Origin: Devosia oryziradicis
GTDB taxonomy: Bacteria; Pseudomonadota; Alphaproteobacteria; Rhizobiales; Devosiaceae
DNA length: 64,000 nucleotides
Direction of reading: 5' to 3'
Assembly: GCF_016698645.1 (NCBI RefSeq)
Contig: NZ_CP068047.1
Span: 2,019,001 to 2,083,000, forward strand
The position numbers and the translations under genes were made by a program. This document shows, in pieces, positions 9,452 through 17,534 of the stretch (positions within the stretch are counted from its first letter, which is position 1; the number at the start of each line of letters is the position of its first letter). The notes under the pieces are model-generated. The model had not been told where the DNA came from. It saw only the letters and a list, made by a program, of their open reading frames with translations, and ran no database searches.

Positions 9452-9482
9452 GGGCTTAGGGCTTTCAGGTTCAGAAATTGAG

Positions 9483-10163
9483 TCAGGCGACGCGGCCGGT
9501 CGCTGCTTCGCGAATGGCCGCAATGCGACCTGCATAGGTGGATGCATCATTGCCGGCGAAGATCGAAGACCCGGCGACCAGGACATTGGCGCCGGCATCG
9601 GCGATGGCGCGCGCATTGGCGGCGGTAACCCCGCCATCGACTTCGAGGTCGATCGGCCGGGCGCCGATGAGGGCCTTGGCCTGGCGTAGTTTGTTCAGGG
9701 CTTCCGGTATGAAGCTCTGGCCACCAAAGCCGGGATTGACGCTCATCACCAGCACGAGGTCGACATCGTCGATCACATGCTGGATGGCCGAGACCGGCGT
9801 TGCCGGATTGAGCGCCACCCCCGCCTTCTTGCCAAGGGCCCTGATCGCTTGCAGCGAGCGATGCAGGTGCGGGCCGGCTTCGGCATGAATAGTGATGATG
9901 TCGGCGCCGCCGGCGGCGAAATCAGCCAGATAGGCGTCGGCTGGCGAGATCATCAGGTGCACGTCGAATGGCTTCGTCGTCACTGCGCGGATGGCCTTCA
10001 TCACCACGGCGCCGAAGCTGATATTGGGGACGAAGTGACCATCCATGACGTCGACGTGAATATAGTCGGCTCCGCCAGCATCGATCGCCCGCACCTCGTC
10101 GCCGAGCCGAGAGAAGTCGGCCGACAGGATGGATGGGGCGATGCGGATGGGACGGATGGGCAT
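9483..10163 (-). CDS. rpe: Ribulose-phosphate 3-epimerase
   Basis: 226 aa from ATG at 10163 ([20 protein letters not shown]). Motifs [32 protein letters not shown] and LEVDGGV are diagnostic of the TIM-barrel epimerase that interconverts ribulose-5-P and xylulose-5-P. A longer frame to 10223 lacks conserved residues. It is the first gene of the minus-strand run leading into purB. Confidence 0.95.
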   Translation of the reverse strand: MPIRPIRIAPSILSADFSRLGDEVRAIDAGGADYIHVDVMDGHFVPNISFGAVVMKAIRAVTTKPFDVHLMISPADAYLADFAAGGADIITIHAEAGPHLHRSLQAIRALGKKAGVALNPATPVSAIQHVIDDVDLVLVMSVNPGFGGQSFIPEALNKLRQAKALIGARPIDLEVDGGVTAANARAIADAGANVLVAGSSIFAGNDASTYAGRIAAIREAATGRVA

Positions 10164-10285
10164 CGATGGGCACCTCAGGCCGAGCACTGAGGCTGCTATA
10201 GGGCGGCTGCGCGCGAGGGGCAAGGACCACGCGCGTCCAGCTACCGGTGGCCGCGCTCAATCGGTATACGTGCGCGGGCGGCTTC

Positions 10286-10636
10286 CTACCGCGCGCTACA
10301 CCGCCGCAATGCGGTCCAGCCCGGGTTACCGTTGAACCACATGGTGAGCCTTCCATTGTCTTCGCGTGCAACCACCTGGGTTGGCGAACTGGTCGAGCCG
10401 TCGTTGCATGAACCGTTCCAGGTCACCTGCCAGCCGTCACGGCGCACGTCGTCAAAATCGCATACCAGTGCTTCTTCGACATAATGCATCGCCCCGATGT
10501 GAAAGGCGAAAGGTCCGCCGCAATCCTGCGGTCCGGTTTGCTCGGCGTACCATTCGCCAACGATGGTCGGATAGGAAGCGGCCATGGCCGGTGTGGCCAT
10601 GGCGGAAAGAAGCAGGCACGCAGCAAAAGTTCTCAA
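10286..10636 (-). CDS. Secreted/periplasmic protein of unknown function, TTG start
   Basis: A TTG at 10634-10636 opens a 116 aa protein with a clean signal peptide (LRTFAACLLLSAMATPAMA then ASYPTIVGEWY). Four cysteines in the mature part (DCGG, LVCDF, GSCND, RRCSA) suit disulfides. The same frame is open upstream to 10858, with an ATG at 10771, but using that would bury the signal peptide. GEWYAEQTG resembles small bacterial lipocalin-like or stress proteins, but no family is recognised. ccdA lies divergently upstream. Confidence 0.6.
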   Translation of the reverse strand: MRTFAACLLLSAMATPAMAASYPTIVGEWYAEQTGPQDCGGPFAFHIGAMHYVEEALVCDFDDVRRDGWQVTWNGSCNDGSTSSPTQVVAREDNGRLTMWFNGNPGWTALRRCSAR

Positions 10637-10875
10637 TTTGGCCCCCGAAGGCTGAAACAGCCCCACACTGCGGCCCCAGGCGATGACGCCGTCGTAATCC
10701 AATCGGTAAAGTTTGATCGATCCGTCCCGGCAGATGGACTGGTGCCAGTTGCCCGTTCGGCGAGGCGACATGATGCCGCCGATCTCACCATCACATCCGT
10801 GAGATGCGACACCGGGCGCATTGCTTTGCTGCGCGGACGCGGTAGAACCGAGCCGCAACAGGGAGCGTCAACCTC

Positions 10876-11610
10876 GTGGAATTCTCATTGCCCTTGGTGT
10901 TTGGCGCGGGCGTGCTGAGCTTTCTCAGCCCGTGCGTATTGCCGCTGGTCCCACCTTACCTGACTTATATGAGCGGCGCGAGTTTCGAGCAGTTGCGCGC
11001 CGATGATGTCGGGGCCGCGGCGCTGCAGCGGCGAGTGGCGATCACTTCGCTGTTCTTCATCCTCGGCTTTGCCGTCGTCTTCGTGACGCTCGGTGCCACG
11101 GCCACCGCGTTCGGGCAGGCCTTTCGCCAGGCTTTGCCGATCCTGACACCCATTGCAGGGGTTCTGATCATTGCCATGGGGCTGCATTTCCTGGGCATCT
11201 ATCGCATCGGCATCCTGGACAGGCAATTGCGCCACCAGGGTCCCGGCGCCGCCAGCGGTCCGCTGGGAGGGTTCCTGCTTGGATTGGCCTTTGCCATCGG
11301 CTGGACGCCGTGCATCGGGCCCGTGCTCGCGGCGGTGCTGTCGGTGGCAGCCAGTCGCGACACGGCATGGGAAGGGGCGGGGTTGCTGGGGCTCTATTCG
11401 CTCGGGCTGGGTGTGCCGTTCTTTCTTGCCGGTATTGCCATCGGGCCTTTCCTGGCCTTCTTCCAGGGCTTCAAAAAGCATCTCCACACCGTCGAGCGCG
11501 TCATGGGCGGGCTGCTGGTATTGACGGGCGTGCTGTTCCTCACCGGCAATTTCACCCGGCTGTCCTATTGGTTCCTCGAGACGTTCCCGGTTCTGGCGAG
11601 CTTCGGCTAG
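10876..11610 (+). CDS. ccdA: Cytochrome c biogenesis protein CcdA (DsbD-like membrane thiol carrier)
   Basis: 244 aa from a GTG start with AGGGAGC upstream. Six hydrophobic helices carry the two redox cysteines in LSFLSPCVLPLVPPYL (C20) and GWTPCIGPVL (C146). CcdA moves electrons from cytosolic thioredoxin across the membrane for cytochrome c maturation. The stop TAG (11608-11610) is intact; its last G is the first base of the transposon target duplication, so the insertion left the protein unchanged. Confidence 0.94.
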   Translation: MEFSLPLVFGAGVLSFLSPCVLPLVPPYLTYMSGASFEQLRADDVGAAALQRRVAITSLFFILGFAVVFVTLGATATAFGQAFRQALPILTPIAGVLIIAMGLHFLGIYRIGILDRQLRHQGPGAASGPLGGFLLGLAFAIGWTPCIGPVLAAVLSVAASRDTAWEGAGLLGLYSLGLGVPFFLAGIAIGPFLAFFQGFKKHLHTVERVMGGLLVLTGVLFLTGNFTRLSYWFLETFPVLASFG

Positions 11611-11614
11611 CGGC
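11610..11614. repeat. Left copy of the 5-bp target-site duplication (GCGGC)
   Basis: GCGGC immediately before the transposon's first base (11615) matches GCGGC immediately after its last base (38187-38191). A 5 bp duplication is what Tn7-like transposition produces. Confidence 0.88.
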
Positions 11615-11640
11615 TGTAGGCGAGTGAATCCTTTTATCCA
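11615..11640 (+). repeat. Left terminal inverted repeat of the transposon
   Basis: Begins TGTAGGCGAGTGAATCC. Positions 11617-11640 are the exact reverse complement of 38161-38184; the second base differs between ends (TG here, TA at the right). It contains the outer transposase box TGGATAAAAGGATTCA read on the minus strand. Confidence 0.9.
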
Positions 11641-11717
11641 ACAGTCCTTAAAACCGGGGCTCGGAGCTCTAAGAATGCCTAGAAACACTGGGCTTCATGG
11701 GCGTTCCGGCCCCCGGT

Positions 11718-11733
11718 TGATTCCTGTTATCCA
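11718..11733 (-). repeat. Inner transposase-binding-like box, left end
   Basis: On the minus strand this reads TGGATAACAGGAATCA, 14 of 16 matches to the outer box TGGATAAAAGGATTCA. Repeated boxes set back from the tip are what TnsB-type transposases bind. Confidence 0.65.
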
Positions 11734-11809
11734 AATAGGCATTGCTTATTGAGCGGCCGCCGTTTGCTTCTGATCCCAGCCAGACATGGCGACGGCACTG
11801 CAATGAAAC

Positions 11810-13057
11810 TTATGCGATAGGCCCAAGACCATCGGCCTCGGCAGCTGCACGCAGCTCGCTCAAGGTGTACTTTTCGATGCGGTTCTCATTGTAGGCTACG
11901 ATGACGAAGAGCGGCTCCTGCAATTCAGGCACGTTCTCGGGCAGGCTGGCCAGACCGAAGGTTTCGAACGGGCCACCATAAAGTTGGACCATGACTGACA
12001 GCAGCTTACTGTCTTCGGTTTCGGCTTTGGCTGGAGCAATGCAGAAAACATGGACCTCACCGAAATCTGCTGCGCCCGCTAGCTGGTTGGCGGGGTGCTT
12101 CTCGGCGCCGATTTTCAAGATGTTCCCTTCGCCAGTGCGGGCGTAACGTTTCGCTGTCTTGAACTCCGGACGACGCACGAAATCTGCGCCGAACAGGTGG
12201 GCGGCGAGATTAATGCATATCTTGGTCAGCACCCGGTCATGCACTTTAATCGACATCGGGATCTTCAAGTGCACACCCGTATCTTCAACAGTGATTGGGG
12301 TGGCGTCGTCAGGCACAACAATGGCGTCGGGGTTGCGACGCAGAAGCGAGAGAACGCGAGGAGCATCATCCAGTTCGATCACAGCACAGACCAACTGGCC
12401 CTGACTCCGGCGGTAAACGCGCGGCGTCAGCCTAGACGCCGAGTGGGCGGTCTTCGGCATTACCAATTGCTCGACCCACATGATGCCGTCTGTTGTCTTC
12501 GGCGCCTTTGCAGATGTTTGCACCCCAGACGCGACGTATTCCTCCGTCACCGCGTCCCATTTCAGTTCGGTCAGCTCATATGCCGCTTCCAGGCCAGCCT
12601 TGACCTTACGAACAAGAACCAGATCTCTACATAGAACGGCCTTGAAGTCTGAGAGGAAGGATCGGCCGGTCGCGACGTCGGGCAGGTGGGCTGTCAGCGT
12701 GCCTCCATTCTGCAAGATGAGTTGCGGCAGGATCGCGGCCACGAACCCTGGTCCGAGTTCCTGATTCAGGAATACGCCGCTTGCAGGATCGTCCAGAAGG
12801 CTCTGCGCAGCAGTCACGGAGGGGACTCCTGGCTTGCCGCCGCGGCCACGTGTTTTCTCCTGGTGGAACAGGCGGGCAATAGCCACCGGCGAGGAGCGGA
12901 GAAACTTGGCCTCGAGCTTGGAGAAGATCTTGGTGTTACAATCTCCGCAGACGCAGTCCGTGAGCATCCACCTTTTGTCGTCACCGCCTAGCCCAGCGGA
13001 GACCACATGCTCGTCGGTGAAAGGCTTGGCTTCGTCGCAGTAGATGCATTTGTCCAT
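11810..13057 (-). CDS. HNH-type zinc-finger protein, putative nuclease
   Basis: 415 aa from ATG at 13057, with GAGGGAC upstream. The N-terminus has CIYC at residues 4-7, EHVVSAGLGG and CGDCNTKIFSKLEAKF, the Cys4-zinc HNH pattern in which EHVV holds the catalytic His. The remaining 350 residues are not recognised. It is the leftmost cargo gene, pointing towards the left transposon end. HNH proteins of this kind occur in restriction and other defence loci; nuclease activity is inferred. Confidence 0.65.
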   Translation of the reverse strand: MDKCIYCDEAKPFTDEHVVSAGLGGDDKRWMLTDCVCGDCNTKIFSKLEAKFLRSSPVAIARLFHQEKTRGRGGKPGVPSVTAAQSLLDDPASGVFLNQELGPGFVAAILPQLILQNGGTLTAHLPDVATGRSFLSDFKAVLCRDLVLVRKVKAGLEAAYELTELKWDAVTEEYVASGVQTSAKAPKTTDGIMWVEQLVMPKTAHSASRLTPRVYRRSQGQLVCAVIELDDAPRVLSLLRRNPDAIVVPDDATPITVEDTGVHLKIPMSIKVHDRVLTKICINLAAHLFGADFVRRPEFKTAKRYARTGEGNILKIGAEKHPANQLAGAADFGEVHVFCIAPAKAETEDSKLLSVMVQLYGGPFETFGLASLPENVPELQEPLFVIVAYNENRIEKYTLSELRAAAEADGLGPIA

Positions 13058-13422
13058 GGGCGTCCCTCTAAACGGGATAATGGAGGAAGGAGCCTTGCCC
13101 GGCAATCGCCGGAAAATACCCTTCAGTCTTTCGGTCGTTCTTGCCAACGGTGAACCGGAAGTTCTGTAAGCGACTAGGCGACTGAACCCTATGTCTACCC
13201 CTCATGATTTTCTTCGTATCCATTGAACGCGCCCCCGAACTCATCGACCCCTCCTGGAAAGAAGCCATGCCGAAGAACAGTCGTCCGCTGCAGTAGCCAT
13301 AGGGGCCCGCAGATTGAAAGGCTCCGGCCTATTCAGTTTTGCGTCGCAGCAAGCTATGATCTTTCCGTGTTGGGAGCATGTCGTGGGCGATCTAATCCAC
13401 GATGTTGGGGCGGTGACTTATT
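13058..13422. other. Intergenic region between the divergent HNH and methyltransferase genes
   Basis: 365 bp expected to hold promoters for both directions. I see no RNA gene, strong hairpin or recognised operator. Confidence 0.5.
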
Positions 13423-14562
13423 TTGACCGGTGCGAAACTGAAAGTGGCCGACCTGTTCGCCGGCGCCGGCGGTTTTTCGCTCGCTGCAGTGCAGGCGGGA
13501 TGCGATATCGTCTTCGCCGTCGAGTTCGACAAGAACGCTGCCACGACCTACAGGAAAAACATCGGAGCCGAGGCGCGTAGCAGGAACGTGGTCGTCTACA
13601 ACGAGGACATTACGTCGTTGAGCGCCACCAGCTTGGCCAGGAAGCACTTCCCCGATGCCGACTGCGACCTGCTGCTCGGCGGTCCGCCCTGCCAAGGCTT
13701 CTCCACACACAGGATCAATGGCGCTGGCGTAGACGATCCGCGCAACGCCCTGATCCACGAATACTTCGATTTCGTCCGCAGTTTGAAGCCAAAGGCGTTC
13801 CTCATGGAGAACGTCCCCGGCATGTTGTGGCCACGCCACAAGAGCTATCTCGACGAGTTCTATCGCCAGGCGCATGACAGCGGATACACCGTTTACGCGC
13901 CTCAAAAGCTCGACGCCCGGGACTACGGCATTCCCCAGCGGCGCCAGCGGGTCTTCATCCTGGGCGTCCGCGAAGACATCGCGATAGATGAATTCGAATG
14001 GCCGCCCAAGCCGACCCATTCCGCCGTCGAGCTGACCCAGGGAACCGGCTTGAAGCCTTGGGTTTCCTGCGAAAGCGCCTTCGCCGATTTGCCCGAGGAC
14101 GACATCAACGGGGTGCACATGAACCACGGGCCGGAACTCGTCGCTGCATTTGCCCGAACGCCGCCGAACGGAGGCAGCCGCAAGGATTCCGGGCGCGTGC
14201 TCGACTGCCACCTCGAACACGACGGTCACAGCGACGTCTATGGCCGCATCGACCCGAGCAAGCCGGCGCCGACCATGACCACCGCGTGCATCAATCCCTC
14301 CAAGGGGCGCTTCGTTCATCCCGTGCTCAACCATGGAATTACCGCACGGCAGGCCGCGCGGATCCAGACCTTCCCCGACGACTACGTGTTCGATGGCGGC
14401 CTGATGGCGGCAGGAAAGCAAATCGGAAACGCCGTGCCGGTGGCGTTCGGCCAGAGCCTGATCCAGCACATCAAGCAGCTGCTCGACCGGGATGTCGTTA
14501 GAGGTAAGCCTGCCGCCAGCACGGCCTCGTCGGTCAAGTTCGTAGAGCTGGCCGACGCATGA
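13423..14562 (+). CDS. DNA (cytosine-5) methyltransferase
   Basis: 379 aa from a TTG start, the first possible start after an in-frame stop at 13414. All core m5C motifs are in order: VADLFAGAGGFSLA (SAM binding), GGPPCQGFS with catalytic C90, FLMENVPGML, GIPQRRQRVFILG, then a recognition region and QIGNAVPVAFGQ. It methylates cytosine C5 in a specific DNA sequence, unknown here. It overlaps the next gene by 4 nt, so methylase, GHKL ATPase and receiver form one operon. No classical restriction endonuclease follows directly. Confidence 0.92.
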   Translation: MTGAKLKVADLFAGAGGFSLAAVQAGCDIVFAVEFDKNAATTYRKNIGAEARSRNVVVYNEDITSLSATSLARKHFPDADCDLLLGGPPCQGFSTHRINGAGVDDPRNALIHEYFDFVRSLKPKAFLMENVPGMLWPRHKSYLDEFYRQAHDSGYTVYAPQKLDARDYGIPQRRQRVFILGVREDIAIDEFEWPPKPTHSAVELTQGTGLKPWVSCESAFADLPEDDINGVHMNHGPELVAAFARTPPNGGSRKDSGRVLDCHLEHDGHSDVYGRIDPSKPAPTMTTACINPSKGRFVHPVLNHGITARQAARIQTFPDDYVFDGGLMAAGKQIGNAVPVAFGQSLIQHIKQLLDRDVVRGKPAASTASSVKFVELADA

Positions 14563-17534
14563 GGACAGTCAGCTTCAAGACACGGGCGCGCACCGTTGAC
14601 CATCTCGGGCGCGAACAGATCGCGGACGTGCCTACTGCCATTTCCGAACTCTGGAAGAACGCCTACGATGCCTATGCTCGATCGGTGTCGCTAACGATCT
14701 TCGATGGGGCGCCGCTGGTCGTGACCATCGCCGACGACGGCCATGGGATGAATGTCGACGAACTGATTGATCGTTGGCTTGTCGTCGGCACGGAGTCCAA
14801 GCTCTTCGGCGATGCTCGTTCGGACGACGACCGCGATGGATTGGAGCCGAGGACGCGCCAAGGCCAGAAGGGCATCGGGCGCCTGTCGTCGGCGCACCTG
14901 GGCCCCCTGATGCTGCTGGTCACCAAACGTCGCCAGCAAAGGATGGCCGCCGCCCTTATCGATTGGCGGCTCTTCGAGAACCCGTTCCTGATCCTGACCG
15001 ACATAGAGATACCGGTCATCGAGTTCGAAGATCGTTCCGAGATCGCCGATTTCCTGCCGCTGATGGCCGAGGCTCTACTGGAGAATGTTCTGGGCGCGGG
15101 CAGGGAGGACGAGCGATCCTCCCGGATGATCGACGCCTGGGCCAGGTACGATCTCGCTGCGGCGGCCGAACGGGGCAGCGCCGACAAGACCGTTCCGTCG
15201 CAATCCATCGTGTCTGCGTGCCGATCCTTCGTTCTGACCGACGACCACATGGCTCCCTGGGGCGTGTGGTCCGGGGCCAGCGAGAAAGGGACCGTCATGG
15301 TGGTGTCCGGTGCCAGCGACGAGTTCACGGCATTGCTGCCAGCCAATAGTCAGCTGGCCACGGCGAAGGACGACAAGGCCCGGTTCGAGACGACATTGGG
15401 AAGCTTCGTCGATCCGCTCTTCGATGCGGCTCGACCCGAGGTCAACGCGGCCAATCCAGATTTTCAATACGGCGTCTTCGTCTCCTCGAACGGTATATCG
15501 AGCAAAGTAATCGGCTCGGCTGCGGAGTTCAATCGGTCTCTGACGGACCGCATGGAGCACATCGTCGATGGCCGCATCGACGAGAAGGGCGTGTTCCGTG
15601 GCCAGATCAAGTCGTTCGGCAAGTGGCGCAAGGTCGGCAGCGAATACGAGATCAGGCCGCCCAAGGAGTTCACCCTCCCCACGGGGCCGGGTTCCGCTCT
15701 TGGACCTGTCGACGTCTACTTCGCGACCTTCGAGCAGGTCGCGGCCAGTTCCACCCATTCGCCAATGGAGTTCGAATTCCTCAAGACCAATTCGGCCCCT
15801 CATGCCGGCCTAATGATCTATCGCAACGGCCTGCGGGTGCTGCCTTATGGTCGCGAGGACAACGACTTCTTCGAGATTGAGAAGCGCCGCAGCAACCATG
15901 CCGGCCGGGAGTATTGGAATGCCCGAAGGATATTCGGGCGCATCGCGATCAGCAGGGAGAACAATCCCAATCTGAAGGACAAGGCGGGCCGAGAAGGCTT
16001 CATCGTTAACAAGGCCGCCAAGTCGCTCAAGATTCTGATCATCAACATCCTCAAGTCATCGGCCTACGACTACTTCGGAACCAACGCCGATGACCGGAAA
16101 TCGGAACTGGCCGAGGCCGAGCGCAACTTCGCCGAGTTCAAGGCCAAGGAGGCGCAGACCAAGCTGCGACAGAAGCAGCGCACGCAATTCAGGAAGAACC
16201 TGAAAGCCCGGACCGCCAGCATTCCCACCGTAAGGGAACGGCTGCGTGCCGATATCGCGGCAACGCGGATCGAGGTCGCAGACGACATTCCGGTCGCCCA
16301 GGAACGGCTCGAGGCGGCCCAGGCCAGCGTGGCCGATCTGCGCCTGCCCGGTGCGCCATCTCCGCTCGGCACCCTCGAGGAGGACTACCGGTCCTATCGC
16401 CGGTCGATGACCGACCTGAACCAAATGGTCGCGGATTTCTCGACCACCATCGCCGATGCGGTGGAACGGATTCATCCACCGTCGCCCGAAGATATCGTGC
16501 TCAAGCAGATCCAGCGCAACGAGGGGCAGCTCACCTCGCGGGTGACGCGCTGGTCCAAGGAGATCCGCGTGCTGCAGGACGCTGAACGCGTTCGCATCGG
16601 CGACCTCGTGACCGAGCGTAACAAGCTCCTGCGCGAGGAGACCATGCCACTCGTCGAGCAGACCGCCAGTGGTAGGATGTCGTTGACGGCCGCTTCCCGC
16701 GCGGTCGTGGAGGCCAAAAGCAAGATCGATGCTGAGAACGAGCTGCTGTTCCAGAACTACATTCTGGCGCTCGAAAACCTCAAGGACAGCATCGACATTC
16801 AGGCGATCGCCATCTTGGGCGGCGACGAGAACAGCGAGCTCCGCAGCACGGTTGATCGCCTGAACGGTCTCGCCCAGTTGGGTATCACGGTCGAATTCCT
16901 CGACCACGAGCTCCATTCCCACGATGCCGTCATCGACGACGGCATCCAGCGGCTGAAGAAGAAGCTGGGCAAGGACAAGGACCTCGACCAGCTCGCCACC
17001 GGGTATGCAGGCCTTAAGCAGATCCTCGATTTTCTAGGGCCATTGCGGATGGCCGGCCGGCCGCAGCCTCGGGACATCGGCGGCGACTACATCCATCAAT
17101 ACGTGTCGGAATTCTTCGGCCGCACCATGGCGGCCAGCGGCATCGAACTCGTGGCCACGCCAGCATTCAGACGCTTTAGCGTCTTCGACCAGCCATCGCG
17201 CCTGCTCCCGGTCTTCGTGAACCTCGTGAACAACAGCATCTACTGGCTGATCAATGCGCGAGTGGAGGATCCGAAGATCGTGTTCGACGTCCGTGGAGAC
17301 GAGGTCTTCGTGGCCGACAACGGTCCTGGCGTCGAGGAGATGGACTTGAAGCGATTGTTCTCCTTGTTCTTCACCAGGAAAATCGAGGGTGGACGAGGCG
17401 TGGGGCTCTATCTGTCCCAGGCCAATCTGGCCGCTGGCGGCCACACGATCAGTTATGTGCAGGACGACGACAGGAAGATCTTGTCCGGCGCGAACTTCTC
17501 GATGAAGTTCCGGGGGGCGAATATCAATGACTGA
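14559..17534 (+). CDS. Large protein with two GHKL ATPase domains (MORC/MutL-like N-terminal, histidine-kinase-like C-terminal)
   Basis: 991 aa. N-terminal GHKL domain: E30 and N34 in AISELWKNAYDAYA, D60-G61-H62-G63 (IADDGHGM), GTESK and GQKGIGRLSS at about 100-110, as in MORC/Hsp90/MutL-like ATPases. Residues about 510-600 are charged and probably coiled coil. Near residue 784 lies GITVEFLDHELHSHD, resembling a kinase phospho-acceptor His box. A second GHKL domain at about 888-975 has all kinase boxes: NLVNNSIYW, VADNGPGV, LFSLFFTRK and GGRGVGLYLS. It overlaps the methylase by 4 nt and the receiver gene by 8 nt. MORC-like ATPases are known in restriction-modification contexts; kinase activity is inferred. 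Confidence 0.85.
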   Translation: MRTVSFKTRARTVDHLGREQIADVPTAISELWKNAYDAYARSVSLTIFDGAPLVVTIADDGHGMNVDELIDRWLVVGTESKLFGDARSDDDRDGLEPRTRQGQKGIGRLSSAHLGPLMLLVTKRRQQRMAAALIDWRLFENPFLILTDIEIPVIEFEDRSEIADFLPLMAEALLENVLGAGREDERSSRMIDAWARYDLAAAAERGSADKTVPSQSIVSACRSFVLTDDHMAPWGVWSGASEKGTVMVVSGASDEFTALLPANSQLATAKDDKARFETTLGSFVDPLFDAARPEVNAANPDFQYGVFVSSNGISSKVIGSAAEFNRSLTDRMEHIVDGRIDEKGVFRGQIKSFGKWRKVGSEYEIRPPKEFTLPTGPGSALGPVDVYFATFEQVAASSTHSPMEFEFLKTNSAPHAGLMIYRNGLRVLPYGREDNDFFEIEKRRSNHAGREYWNARRIFGRIAISRENNPNLKDKAGREGFIVNKAAKSLKILIINILKSSAYDYFGTNADDRKSELAEAERNFAEFKAKEAQTKLRQKQRTQFRKNLKARTASIPTVRERLRADIAATRIEVADDIPVAQERLEAAQASVADLRLPGAPSPLGTLEEDYRSYRRSMTDLNQMVADFSTTIADAVERIHPPSPEDIVLKQIQRNEGQLTSRVTRWSKEIRVLQDAERVRIGDLVTERNKLLREETMPLVEQTASGRMSLTAASRAVVEAKSKIDAENELLFQNYILALENLKDSIDIQAIAILGGDENSELRSTVDRLNGLAQLGITVEFLDHELHSHDAVIDDGIQRLKKKLGKDKDLDQLATGYAGLKQILDFLGPLRMAGRPQPRDIGGDYIHQYVSEFFGRTMAASGIELVATPAFRRFSVFDQPSRLLPVFVNLVNNSIYWLINARVEDPKIVFDVRGDEVFVADNGPGVEEMDLKRLFSLFFTRKIEGGRGVGLYLSQANLAAGGHTISYVQDDDRKILSGANFSMKFRGANIND

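Noticed and set aside
8156..9481. 441-aa open frame on the plus strand
   Set aside because: Antisense to purB, whose fumarase-family motifs are unambiguous.
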